A DNA stretch of 32,156 bases from an uncultured bacterium (GCA_902769585.1 CACXPT010000014.1:1-32156); one strand, 5' to 3'. Counted from the first letter of the stretch, positions 1 through 9,900 are shown. Numbers and translations: made by a program. Notes: a model not told the origin generated them from the sequence alone.

Positions 1-1
1 C

Positions 2-3000
2 ACGTTCATCTGCAACTACCTGCAGCCCGGCTACTACAACGGCTCGAACGGGACGTACCCGGAAGGCGGAACGCTTGCGAAGATCACGGTCAACGGTGGC
101 TTCCTCAAGCCCGGCACGCTCCAGGTCGGTTACGACAACATGCAGACGCACGTGCTGAGCACGCTGGTGACGATGACGGGCGGCGTGTTCGAGATCGGCA
201 CGCTCAACTTCCAGTCCGTGCCCGGCAACCCGGCCTGCCCGCCCTCGACGACCTGGAACCAGTCGGGCGGCGTCACGACCTGCACGGCGTTCAACGGCGG
301 CGCCACCGCCATCGGCGGAAGCACCATCGCCAACAACGGCGCGTGGGGACTGGGGCGGATGACGCTCACGAACTGCACCTTCGCCGTGCGCGGGGCGATG
401 GCGCTGAAGAACGGGACGGACACGGAGATCAACGTGCTCGCGGACACCGTGTTCGAGACCGGCAGCATCAGCGGCGAGGGCTCTGCATCGTCCGTCATCC
501 GCTTCGACGGCGGCCTGTGGCGCGGCTACAATACGCCCACCGGCGGAAGCGAGGTGAAGAACCTCACGCACCTTTACCTGACGCGGCGCACGGTCCTCGA
601 CACGTCTAGCAACCTCGGCATCGGCCTGCCGCAGCGTTCCTACTTCTACGTCAACCAGAAGGTAGAGGCCGATCCCGAATCGACCGAGGAGGACATCGGC
701 TTCACGGTCACGGGCGGCGGCGTGGCGATCTTCGGCACGTCGACGTTCAACAAGAGCACGCTCACGGGGCCGATCCGCGTGACCGGAGCGACGACGCTGT
801 GCGGCAAGACGACGTCGTTCCAGAACTCCTCAGTGGAGGTCGAGCCCGGATGCAGCCTGCGGCAGTGGGACGGGGGCGTCATCGTCGTGAGCAACCTGAC
901 GCTTGGTGCGGTGGGCGCGACGGATCTCGTCCTGGTCGACCTCAACCAGGAAAAGGACGCCGCGAAGAAGCTCAACAACTTCGTCGTGACGGGCGACCTG
1001 AACATTTACCATGCGCTCGACATGGATCCGGGCACGTACACGGCCCTCGTGTATCGGGCCGAAATCGACCTGGACCTCTCCAAGTTCACTGTGCCGAAAG
1101 ATCCGCTGGCGAAAGCGATCACGTATTCGGTCATCACGGTGCCTCGCGGCACGTACGAGGGTTGGAAGGCGCTCTTGGTGAAAATCACCGCAGACAACGC
1201 CGGCACGCCGAAGACATACGAGGCGTCGGGCCGCGTGTGGACCGCCACGGAAACCGGCGGCAGCTGGGACGCGTCCGCGAACTGGAACAACGAAACGCCG
1301 CCGGACGGCGCGGGCGAGCCGGCGAACTTCATGCCCGCCACGGCGGCGAACGTGCCGGTGTCCACGGGCGGCGGGGCGCTGGCGGGCAGTCTTTCGCTCG
1401 CGGGGGAATCGTCCGGCAACGGCTACGCGTTCTCCGGCGGGATGCTGCGGCTGGCCACGGCGCAGAGCGGGGGGTCGTTGCCCCTCGTGGCGGACAGCGG
1501 CGCGCACGTGTTCAACGCGCCCATGGCGTTCCAGTCCCGCGTGCTGGTCGACACGTCGACTGGCGCGTCCATCGATTTCGCGGGCGGCGTCTCCGCCAAC
1601 AGCACGGCGCTGCTCGTGAACCGCGGACACGGGACGGGCGGCGGCGAGGTCAAGCTCCACAACCCGGTCGGAATCTCGGTCCTGGCGACGGGCTGCGGAC
1701 GAACGATCGTCGACAGTTTCGACTTCATGACGTCGGCGGGCAGCATTGAGATCGGGCGTGGCACGCTGCGCTACACGGGCCCGAGCACGACGATCCCCGG
1801 CTTCAAGCTCACCAACGGCGGCGGCTTCCCGGCCGTGCTGGACATCCCCGCCGACACGACGCTCGGCGTGAAGGCGATCACCGCCAGCAGCACGGCATTC
1901 GTCAAGATCGGCGCCGGCGACCTGAAGCTGACGGGCAACGGGGCGTTCACGCTCGGCGACGTGACCCACGCCTTCTCCAGCTGGGCCACGATGGCGGTCA
2001 GCGACAACGGCGACGCGCCGACATCCGGGCACCAGTGCTTCAACGTGTCGCAGGGACGCGTGATCCAGGGAACCGTGGACGACCCGAACGACGCGCCGGT
2101 CGCCACATGCAACGCCTTGGGAGTGGGCCTGGATTCCGTACCGGGCGAGGACTGCGCCTACATCATGAACAACGGCCTCCTGAACCTCGCCGGCAAATGC
2201 ATCTATCTCGACTACTACCACGGTTACACGAAGAACGTCAACACCTTGTTCGAGATGAACGGCGGCGTCATTACCTCGAAATTAGTGCGCACGTCGCACA
2301 GCGGCAGCAAGACGGGGTACATTCACCCGACGGTCACAGTGAACGGCGGCGAATGGATCAACACCGACGAAGCCCAGTTCGGCTACCAGGCCATCCTGAA
2401 GGCCGGCCCGTTGTCCACCCTGATCGTCAACGGCGGACGGATGTCGGTCGGCACGACGTTCTACCTCGTCTACCTGGACACGACGAGCACGGACACGTCG
2501 AAGAAGACGACGGACGGCCTGGTCGTTGTGAACGGAGGCGAACTGGACGTGGCCGGCCTCTTCAACTTCTGCCGGGACGCGGGCAACACGGGTACGGTGC
2601 GGCTGAACGGCGGCCTCTTCAAGACGGAGAACCTGACGATGACGCGCGGCAAGGGCTACCTCTACTTCAACGGCGGCATGTACGCGCCCTACGGCGCGGC
2701 GGCGGCGAACCGCACGCTGACGGGCCTTACGGCGGCGTACGTCTCGACGAACGGCGCGGTGATCTCCACGGCGAACGCGGGCGACGGCGCGTACACGATT
2801 GCGCAGAACCTGCTGCACGACCCGGCGCTGGCGGGCCTGGACGGCGGTCTCCTGAAGACGGGCGGCGGACTGCTGACCCTCTCGGGCGCGAACACGTACA
2901 CCGGCCCCACGACGGTGGAGCGCGGCACGTTGCGGGTCTCCGGCTCCCTCGCCTCCGGCGACCTGATCCTCTGCAAGGAGGGCGTGGTCGATCTGGGCGG

Positions 3001-3454
3001 CGGTACGGGGACGTATGCGCGCGTGACGTCGCTCGACGGCAGCCTCTCGCCGCAGGCGGTGAACGGCACGCTGCGCGTGGGCGAGCGCCTCACGGTGGGC
3101 GCGACCGAGGGCGCATACGGCACGGTGTTCGCGACCACGAACCTCACGCTCGCTGCGGGCGCGACGCTCGCGCTGACGGTGGACGACTCCGGGATGGACG
3201 GCGACCTGCTGATGGTGGAAGGGGACCTCACGTGCGAAGGCGCGCTGACGGTGGACTTCGGCCGCACGGGGGCGGACCCGCTCACGTACGGTATGAAGAT
3301 TCTGCTTGCCGAGGTGACGGGCACGGTGACGGCACCGACGAAGGTCTTGGCGGAGAACTCGGGCCTCGACCCTGTCGTACTGAGCACGTCCGTGGAGGAC
3401 GGCGTCCTCTACGTGACGGTCAAGTCCGGCGGCACGTTGCTGATCTTCCGCTAG
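2..3454 (+). CDS. Autotransporter-associated beta-strand-repeat surface protein, 5'-truncated by window edge
   Basis: The reading frame is open from base 2, so the true start lies upstream and only the last ~1,150 residues are seen. The protein is made of Gly/Thr/Asn-rich repeats of the type 'VNGG', 'LNGGLF', 'FNGGMY', as expected for a right-handed beta-helix exported to the surface. Around 2850-2935 it has a clear autotransporter-associated beta-strand repeat (LTLSGANTYTGPTTVERGTL), the PATR motif. A W-x-NW segment near 1237-1300 (VWTATETGGSWDASANWN) resembles the start of a further repeat module. The end (VTVKSGGTLLIFR) has no obvious C-terminal outer-membrane beta-barrel, sorting signal or hydrophobic anchor. 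Such barrel-less PATR proteins are common in PVC bacteria. The substrate or partner is unknown; a role in adhesion or glycan binding is only a guess. Confidence 0.85.
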   Translation, partial: TFICNYLQPGYYNGSNGTYPEGGTLAKITVNGGFLKPGTLQVGYDNMQTHVLSTLVTMTGGVFEIGTLNFQSVPGNPACPPSTTWNQSGGVTTCTAFNGGATAIGGSTIANNGAWGLGRMTLTNCTFAVRGAMALKNGTDTEINVLADTVFETGSISGEGSASSVIRFDGGLWRGYNTPTGGSEVKNLTHLYLTRRTVLDTSSNLGIGLPQRSYFYVNQKVEADPESTEEDIGFTVTGGGVAIFGTSTFNKSTLTGPIRVTGATTLCGKTTSFQNSSVEVEPGCSLRQWDGGVIVVSNLTLGAVGATDLVLVDLNQEKDAAKKLNNFVVTGDLNIYHALDMDPGTYTALVYRAEIDLDLSKFTVPKDPLAKAITYSVITVPRGTYEGWKALLVKITADNAGTPKTYEASGRVWTATETGGSWDASANWNNETPPDGAGEPANFMPATAANVPVSTGGGALAGSLSLAGESSGNGYAFSGGMLRLATAQSGGSLPLVADSGAHVFNAPMAFQSRVLVDTSTGASIDFAGGVSANSTALLVNRGHGTGGGEVKLHNPVGISVLATGCGRTIVDSFDFMTSAGSIEIGRGTLRYTGPSTTIPGFKLTNGGGFPAVLDIPADTTLGVKAITASSTAFVKIGAGDLKLTGNGAFTLGDVTHAFSSWATMAVSDNGDAPTSGHQCFNVSQGRVIQGTVDDPNDAPVATCNALGVGLDSVPGEDCAYIMNNGLLNLAGKCIYLDYYHGYTKNVNTLFEMNGGVITSKLVRTSHSGSKTGYIHPTVTVNGGEWINTDEAQFGYQAILKAGPLSTLIVNGGRMSVGTTFYLVYLDTTSTDTSKKTTDGLVVVNGGELDVAGLFNFCRDAGNTGTVRLNGGLFKTENLTMTRGKGYLYFNGGMYAPYGAAAANRTLTGLTAAYVSTNGAVISTANAGDGAYTIAQNLLHDPALAGLDGGLLKTGGGLLTLSGANTYTGPTTVERGTLRVSGSLASGDLILCKEGVVDLGGGTGTYARVTSLDGSLSPQAVNGTLRVGERLTVGATEGAYGTVFATTNLTLAAGATLALTVDDSGMDGDLLMVEGDLTCEGALTVDFGRTGADPLTYGMKILLAEVTGTVTAPTKVLAENSGLDPVVLSTSVEDGVLYVTVKSGGTLLIFR

Positions 3455-3517
3455 GCTATCTGCGGCGGGTGGACTCTGTTTCCGCAACGCATGCTTCCAT
3501 GGCGGGGCGCTTTGTGC

Positions 3518-3523
3518 TATACT
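3518..3523 (+). promoter_or_regulatory. -10 box (TATACT) for the PHP-domain gene
   Basis: TATACT lies 44 bases before the start codon at 3568, in the gap after the surface-protein gene. No convincing -35 hexamer sits 17-18 bases upstream. It resembles the -10 boxes in front of other operons in the window. Confidence 0.45.
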
Positions 3524-3567
3524 TGCGCCAACGGACGGGTGCCGTCTGTGAAAACAAGGAGAAGATG

Positions 3568-4959
3568 ATGCAAACGACACGTAGAGGTTTTCTGGCTGCA
3601 GGAGCGGCGCTTGCCGCGGCTACGGGCGCGCGCAGCGTGGCGCAGGCGGCGCCGACTGGCGGCAAGCGGTTCTACAAGGGCCAGTTCCACACGCATACAT
3701 ACTGGAGCGACGGCAGCGCCTTCCCGGAGCAGGCGATCCAGTTCTACCGCGAGACGGGCTACAACTTCCTCGGCCTCAGCGACCACAACATCTACGCCGA
3801 CACGCGGCGCGTGAAGAAGGTCGGCAAGGGTAAGGGCTACGTCCGACAGGAGATCTTCGACGCCTACCGCCGCGACTTCCCCGCGAGCGTGGAGAGCGAG
3901 ACGGCCGCCGACGGCACCACGGAAGTTGTCGTGCAGACCTACGCGAAAATGCGCAAGCTCTTCGAGAAGCCGGGCGAGTTCCTGCTCCTCGACGCCGTCG
4001 AGGGCACGACGCGCGTGGTCGACGCGAATGGCGTCGACAACCAAGTGCACATGAACTACCTCAACGTGCCCGGCGTGCCGGAGTTCTTCCGCGGCTGCGG
4101 CGTGAAGGCCACGGTGGCGCAGCGCATTGGCGACTCTCTCAAGGCGGTGGAGGCGTTCGCGAAGGAGAAGGGCCGCGAGCCGATGTTCATCCTCAACCAC
4201 CCGATCTGGCGCTGGTACGACGTGAAGCCCGAAGATCTCGTCGCGAACCCCGAGGTGCGCTTCTTCGAGGTCTGCAACGGCGGCAGCCCGTACGCGCCGG
4301 GGAAGGGGCTTCCGAGCGACGGCTTCGCGACCGACCGCTTCTGGGACGCGGTGAACGCGTTCCGTGCGCGTCGCGGCCAGCCGCTCCTCTACGGCGTGGG
4401 CAACGACGACACGCACGGCTACTTCGGCACCGTCAGCCACTCGCCGCCCGGCATCCACTGCATTCCGTACAACGCCTGGAGCCTCGTGCGCGCCGAGGAA
4501 CTGACTGCCGAGGCGCTGATCCGCGCGATGAAGGCGGGCGACTTCGCCGCGTGCGAGGGCGTCCAGCCCGAGGACTTCTCCTTCGACGCCGCGAGCGGCA
4601 CGCTCTCCGTGTCCGTCGCCGGCAAGAAGAACCTCTGCCGCACGATCCAGTTCATCGTCACGAAGCGCGACTTCTCCGAGAAGCCCGTCGGCACCGTCTC
4701 GATCGAGCCGCCGGACGCGCCGGAGGAAAAGCAGAAGGTCTACGCCCGCATGATCAACATCTACGACAAGAAGAAGATCGGCTGCATCGCGAAGACCGTC
4801 TCGGGCGGCATCGGCGAGGGCGTGAAGGCCTCCTACACGATGAAGCCCGACGACCTCTACGTGCGCGCGCGCATCCTCTCGCCCGAACGCCCGCCGGTGA
4901 CCGCCTTCCAGCACCCGAAGGTGCATGTGGCGTGGACGCAGCCCTATGTCCGCGCGTAG
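3568..4959 (+). CDS. Tat-exported PHP-domain metal-dependent phosphoesterase-like protein
   Basis: This protein of about 463 residues begins with a twin-arginine signal peptide (TTRRGFLAAGAALAAATG) ending near AQA, so it is probably exported folded. The mature part starts with a PHP-type metal site: FHTHTYWSDG near residue 37 and GLSDHN about 30 residues later. Further His and Asp residues (LNHPIWRW, GNDDTHGYF) fit the remaining ligands of a PHP/amidohydrolase-like barrel. A beta-rich C-terminal region follows. The family hydrolyses phosphate esters, but exported PHP proteins in PVC bacteria have no established substrate. AAGGAG at 3556-3561 is only 3 bases from an ATG at 3565 but 6 from the ATG at 3568, which decides the start. 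The frame is open upstream for 1.5 kb, but that is a shadow of the preceding gene. Confidence 0.8.
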   Translation: MQTTRRGFLAAGAALAAATGARSVAQAAPTGGKRFYKGQFHTHTYWSDGSAFPEQAIQFYRETGYNFLGLSDHNIYADTRRVKKVGKGKGYVRQEIFDAYRRDFPASVESETAADGTTEVVVQTYAKMRKLFEKPGEFLLLDAVEGTTRVVDANGVDNQVHMNYLNVPGVPEFFRGCGVKATVAQRIGDSLKAVEAFAKEKGREPMFILNHPIWRWYDVKPEDLVANPEVRFFEVCNGGSPYAPGKGLPSDGFATDRFWDAVNAFRARRGQPLLYGVGNDDTHGYFGTVSHSPPGIHCIPYNAWSLVRAEELTAEALIRAMKAGDFAACEGVQPEDFSFDAASGTLSVSVAGKKNLCRTIQFIVTKRDFSEKPVGTVSIEPPDAPEEKQKVYARMINIYDKKKIGCIAKTVSGGIGEGVKASYTMKPDDLYVRARILSPERPPVTAFQHPKVHVAWTQPYVRA

Positions 4960-4985
4960 GGGTTTCGCTCAGCGCGGCGCTGTGA

Positions 4986-4991
4986 TATAAT
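4986..4991 (+). promoter_or_regulatory. -10 box (TATAAT) almost touching the Gfo/Idh/MocA start codon
   Basis: A perfect TATAAT ends only 6 bases before the ATG at 4998. The expected transcription start therefore falls on or next to the start codon, which predicts a leaderless or nearly leaderless message. The -35 region (TTTCGC at 4963-4968, spacer 17) is weak. Confidence 0.6.
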
Positions 4992-4997
4992 GAGGCC

Positions 4998-6017
4998 ATG
5001 AAAAAGATTGCAATCGTCGGCTTCGGGTTCATGGGACGCATGCACTACGGCTGCTGGAAAAAGCTCCGTGGCGCGAAGGTGTTGGCGCTATGCGACTCCA
5101 ACCTGGCGCAGCTGGAGAAGGCTTCCGGCGGCAACATAGCCGGCGCGGACCAGTCCACGGACTACGGCGACGCGAAGATCTACGACGACTTCGACGCGAT
5201 GCTTGCGGCGGGCGGGTTCGACGTGGTCGACATCACGCTGCCTACGCCGCTCCATCCCGCGATGGCGGAGAAAGCGCTCGCCGCCGGATACCATGTGCTC
5301 TGCGAAAAGCCGATGGCGCTCGACGCGAAGGCGTGCGACCGGATGCTCGCCGCCGCGCGCAAGGCGAAGGGTCGCTTCATGGTGGCGCAGTGCCTTAGAT
5401 TCTGGCCCACTTATGTCTGTCTCCAGAAGATGATCGCGAGCGGGAAGTACGGCAAGGTGGTGGCTGCGGACTTCTCGCGCCTTTCGAACGCGCCAGGCTG
5501 GAACACAGGCGGCAAGTCGTGGTTCCTCGACGAGTCGAAGTCCGGCGGCGTGCAGCTGGACTTCCACATCCACGACGCCGACATGATCAACTGGCTCTTC
5601 GGCCTGCCGGATGCGGTGACGACGCGCGCCCACCGCCACGCAGACGGAGGCTGGACCGACCATGCGCACACGCTCTACGAGTATCCCGACAAGGTGGTGA
5701 CCTCCACGGTCAGCTGGGCGCCGACGGGCGAGTTCGGCTTCGAGGCCGGTTTCCGCGTGGTGTTCGAGCGCGCGACGGCGGTCTGCACCACGCGCCCCGC
5801 CGAGGACTTCACCGTCTACCCCGCGAAAGGCAAGGCGTTCAAGCCGAAGCTCGGGAAGGGGACGGGGTACGAGAATGAGATCAAGTGGTTCCTCGCGCAC
5901 GTGAACGGCACGGCGGCGAAGGGGCCGCTCACGCCGCAGGACGCGCGCGATTCGGTCGCGCTCGTCGACGCCGAGCGCAAGAGCGCACGCACCCGCAAGC
6001 GGGTGGCGGTGAGGTGA
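4998..6017 (+). CDS. Gfo/Idh/MocA family NAD(P)-dependent oxidoreductase
   Basis: This 339-residue protein opens with a Rossmann nucleotide-binding motif (IAIVGFGFMG) and carries the family signature CEKPMALD around residue 101, whose Lys is catalytic. A conserved DFHIHDADMINWLFG segment follows near residue 190 with the putative catalytic Asp/His. Length and layout are typical of the family, which oxidises or reduces sugars, inositols and related polyols in the cytosol; the substrate cannot be read from the sequence. The ATG at 4998 has only GAGG two bases upstream, and a TATAAT box ends 6 bases before it. The TGA stop lies inside the first unit of a heptamer repeat (6011-6060). Confidence 0.88.
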   Translation: MKKIAIVGFGFMGRMHYGCWKKLRGAKVLALCDSNLAQLEKASGGNIAGADQSTDYGDAKIYDDFDAMLAAGGFDVVDITLPTPLHPAMAEKALAAGYHVLCEKPMALDAKACDRMLAAARKAKGRFMVAQCLRFWPTYVCLQKMIASGKYGKVVAADFSRLSNAPGWNTGGKSWFLDESKSGGVQLDFHIHDADMINWLFGLPDAVTTRAHRHADGGWTDHAHTLYEYPDKVVTSTVSWAPTGEFGFEAGFRVVFERATAVCTTRPAEDFTVYPAKGKAFKPKLGKGTGYENEIKWFLAHVNGTAAKGPLTPQDARDSVALVDAERKSARTRKRVAVR

Positions 6018-6060
6018 AAGGTGAATGGTGAAAGGTGAATGTTGAAAGGTTAAAATGTTA
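6011..6060 (+). repeat. Degenerate heptamer tandem repeat (AGGTGAA type)
   Basis: About seven consecutive 7-base units are visible: GAGGTGA, AAGGTGA, ATGGTGA, AAGGTGA, ATGTTGA, AAGGTTA and an 8-base AAATGTTA. The first unit contains the stop codon of the oxidoreductase gene. No complementary arm is seen nearby, so this looks like half of a palindromic element. Confidence 0.7.
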
Positions 6061-6112
6061 AATGCCCACTGGACATGCTGCGCACAGGAATGTAAATGAG
6101 GATAACTTTGAG

Positions 6113-6208
6113 AATGTTGCCAATGTGGGAATGTTGCCAGTTTCAATGTTGCCAATTGCCAATGGGAACTGAGCATTGGAAATGGCAACATTGGATATTG
6201 GCAACATT
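6113..6208 (+). repeat. Family-1 palindromic repeat, intergenic copy (about 96 bp)
   Basis: Arms AATGTTGCCAATGTGGGA and, at the other end, TGGATATTGGCAACATT are imperfect reverse complements around a CCAATTG-like core. The same element recurs at 7894, 9352, 9633, 10419, 31956 and, as a half copy, at 31022. This copy lies between the oxidoreductase and the PIG-L deacetylase. Confidence 0.85.
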
Positions 6209-6250
6209 CGGTCTCGTTACAGGCTATAGCAAGTTGAGAGGAAAGTTGAA

Positions 6251-6955
6251 ATGAGAGTATTGGCTGTTGGATGTCATCCGGACGATGTGGAGATCGCGTG
6301 CGCGGGAACGCTAGCGAAATGCGTGAAGCGCGGCGACAAGGTGATCGTGGCGCACCTGTGTACGGGTTCACTCGGACATGTGGTGATTCCGCCCGAGGAA
6401 CTGGTGCCCATGCGCGCCGCCGAGGCGCGCGCCGCAGGCGCGCTCGCGGGCATCGAGGTGCTTGACGGCATCTTCGGCGACCTCGACATCTACACGGACA
6501 ACGCGGATAGCCGCAACAAGGTTGTGGAGGTGATCCAGTACGCCCAGCCGGACCTGATCATCACCCACAGCCCTGACGACTACATGCCGGACCACATCGC
6601 GACCTCGAAGCTCGTCTTCGACGCGGCGTTCACGGCCACGCTGCCGAACTGGCCGTCGAAGACGCGCAAGGCGGCGAAGCTCGTGCCGATCTACTACATG
6701 GATACCCTTGCCGGAGTCAACTTCCTCCCGGAGGAGTTCGTGGACATCACGGAAGAGATCGACCTCAAGATCCAGATGCTCGAGTGCCACCACTCGCAGC
6801 TCGACTGGATGCGCGAGCACGACGGCATCGACTTCGCGGACATGGTCCGCACCTGTTCCCGCTATCGCGGCTACCAGTGCGGCGCAGCGTACGCGGAGGG
6901 CTTCCGCAGCTGCAAGGCATACCTGCGCGGGACGACCACGCGCCTGTTGCCGTAG
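6251..6955 (+). CDS. PIG-L/LmbE-family deacetylase
   Basis: This 234-residue protein starts with the PIG-L zinc motif (GCHPDDVE, residues 7-14) and has the second family motif HSPDDYMPDH near residue 105, which supplies the remaining His ligand and general base. The family removes acetyl groups from N-acetylglucosamine-type sugars (GlcNAc-PI, mycothiol and bacillithiol precursors) in the cytosol. No signal peptide is present. A GAGAGGAA ribosome-binding site ends about 7 bases before the ATG at 6251. The next gene begins four bases after its stop, so the two are probably cotranscribed. The acceptor sugar is unknown. Confidence 0.85.
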   Translation: MRVLAVGCHPDDVEIACAGTLAKCVKRGDKVIVAHLCTGSLGHVVIPPEELVPMRAAEARAAGALAGIEVLDGIFGDLDIYTDNADSRNKVVEVIQYAQPDLIITHSPDDYMPDHIATSKLVFDAAFTATLPNWPSKTRKAAKLVPIYYMDTLAGVNFLPEEFVDITEEIDLKIQMLECHHSQLDWMREHDGIDFADMVRTCSRYRGYQCGAAYAEGFRSCKAYLRGTTTRLLP

Positions 6956-6959
6956 ACAT

Positions 6960-9900
6960 ATGGCTATCAACCTCAGGCAGGCCGCCCGCAAGTTTGTCGA
7001 ATACTGGACGTTCCAGTGCGGCAGCGAGAAAGGCGAAGACCAGCAGTTCTGGAATTCACTTCTCGGAGAAGTGCTGGGCGTGGCAGACGTAAAGTCACGA
7101 ATCAAGTACCAGGTGCCCGTCCCAATGGCGGGAGGGTCGCGTTCCTGCGCGACCGATACAACCACCAAATTCCTCGATGCGTGGATTCCAGAGACGCGCG
7201 TGCTGATCGAGCACAAGTCGCGCGGGGTGAATCTGGACGCGCCGCAGTCGGGACACGACGGGCTCACCCCATACGAGCAGGCTGTCGAATACGACAACGC
7301 CCGCCCGTTCGACGAAAAGGCGCGATGGATCGTCACGTGCAACTTCGACGAGTTCCGCATCTACGACCGCTCCAAGCCGCTCGCCCCGCCGCTCACGTTG
7401 AAACTCGGCAACCTTCCGAAGGAGGCGTATCGCCTCGCGTTCCTCGTGAATCCGAAAGAAAAGGCCATCGACCGCGAGCTGGAAATCTCAGTCCAGGCCG
7501 GAAGGATTGTTGGAGAGATATACGACGCCTTGCTAAAGCAGTACAATGAGGGATCGTTGCTTTCGCTACGGGGAGATTCGGAGTCTCGGAGTTCAGGAGA
7601 AGATTCTAAAAAATCTCCAAGCCTCCAAAACTCCAAGACTCCCAGCAGCGAAAGCAATTATCTCGCTGCGCTCAACCGCCTGTGCGTGAGATTGGTGTTC
7701 TGCCTCTACGCCGAGGATGCGGAAATCTTTCCAAAGGACTGTTTCCGGCGGCTTCTGGAGGCAACGCCCGCGCCGTTCCTGCGCAAGAGACTCATTGACC
7801 TCTTCCAAACACTCGACACACCGCTTGACAAACGCAATGTCTATCTCGAACCAGAGCTATGCGCCTTCCCCTACACCAATGGCGGCCTGTTCAAATGTTG
7901 CCAATGTGGGAATGTTGCCAGTAACCAAATCCAATACCAATTGGAAATTGGCAACATTGGAACTGGCAACACTTCCACAATTGCACATTCTCTCGACGAC
8001 ATTCCGCCGATGACGGATGAAATCAGGAAACTCCTCATCGGCGCTTCGCAGTTCGACTGGCGCGACATCACGCCTACCATCTTCGGGGCGCTCTTCGAAT
8101 CGACTCTCAACCCCGTCACCCGCCGGGCGGGCGGAATGTCCTACACTACCGTTGAAAACATCCACAAGGTCATCGATCCGCTCTTCCTCGACGATTTGAC
8201 GAGGCGGGTGAACGAGGTCTTGGGAACCACGGAATGCACTGAAGACACGGAAAAGAATACTTCCGTGTATTCCGTGTCTTCCGTGGTTAAGAAGAAACTT
8301 CTCGCCCTCCAAACCGAAATCGCCTCTCTTACATTCCTCGACCCCGCCTGTGGCTCGGGTAATTTCCTTACGGAAACCTACATCTGCCTGCGACGCTTGG
8401 AGAACCGCATCATCGCCGCACTCCAGCATGGCCAGGGCGAACTTGATCTCGGCATTTCAATCAAGGTTTCCATCGCGCAGTTCTTCGGAATCGAGATAAA
8501 CGACTTCGCCGCGCGTGTCGCCCGGATCGCCCTTTGGATCGCCGAGGCGCAGATGCGCCGCGAGACCGCCGAAATCCTCCACCGCGAGCCAGATTACTTG
8601 CCGCTGAAGGACTACGCCAACATCATCGAAGGCAACGCCTTGCGGATGGACTGGTCGCGAATAGGATTGCCAACTTCTGGCATCACCGTGATCCCCATCC
8701 CTGAACATGTCCAGTTCCGAGATGCAAAGGCGCATTTGACGGAGTTGAAGAACGCAAAGAAGGAAGTCGTAAACGCGACCGGCGAACGTTTCCGTTTTAC
8801 GAAGCAGATATTCAAGGCGTTGAGCGACAAGGCGCGTGATCAATCTGTTGGACGCGAAGTCCATTGGGCTGCTGTCGCGGCGGTTGAACGTCTTTGCGAG
8901 GCGTCGGTGTTCCTGTGGGACGAGAAGCCGAGAAACGGGTCTGTTGACATTTCGCGCTATGCGAAGCATGGCGTGTGCTTCTCGATTGGCGGTGTGCCGT
9001 ACATTGCGAAGATTACGTCAAAAGTCTATCCGGGCGACACTGCCAACGTGACGTACTCGGTGGAAGCCGTGTCGGTAGAAAGAAACGACGCCCGGGGAAT
9101 AACTGACTCCATCGCAAAAGGACAGGGTCTCGACCCGAGCGCTGCCAGTAGGATACTAAACTTCGCGGAGGCAGTCAAGCGGGCAACCTCAAAAAATCAT
9201 TTTTCCTACATCATCGGCAATCCGCCGTTCAGGGGTGCGCGGAACAAGTCGCCTGAGCAGGCCGCCGATTTGGAGTCCGTGTTCGTCGATTGGAAGGGCC
9301 TCGGCAATCTGGACTATGTGACGGCATGGTACAAGAAAGCCGTTGATGTAATATGCCAATGTGAAAATGTTGCCAATACCCAATCCCAACAGCCAATTGG
9401 AATTGGCAACATTGGAACTGGTAACATTGGCAACAATTCCACATTCACACGGTGTGCCTTCGTCTCCACAAACTCCATCTGCCAGGGCGACGGCGTGGCG
9501 GCGTTGTGGAAGCCGCTGGTCGAGGAGTACGGCGTGGAGATCGACTTCGCTCACCGCACCTTCCGCTGGGACAACGAGGCGTTCGACAAGGCGCACGTCC
9601 ATTGCGTGATCATCGGATTCCATGTGAAGGATAATGTTGCCAATGTGAGAATGTTGCCAAAACCCAATTCCAAGAACCAATTGGGAACTGGCAACATTGG
9701 AACTGGCAACACTTCCACACTGGCAACATTTGGCAAAACCATCTTCGACAATGGCCGAGCCATCCCCGCCGACCACATCAACGCCTACCTCGCGCCGGGG
9801 CCGGATGCCTGGCTTGAATCGCGTGCGCGCGCGCTGTTTGCGCGGATTCCGCTCGTATTCGGCTCTATGCCCAACGACGGCGGCTTCCTCTCCAACTGGT

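Noticed and set aside
830..4926. Long minus-strand frames opposite the surface-protein and PHP genes
   Set aside because: Arg/His-rich, low-complexity translations typical of the antisense frame of GC-rich genes; no domains.
6225..6230. TATAGC as a -10 box for the PIG-L gene
   Set aside because: Poor match and no -35; kept out for lack of support.
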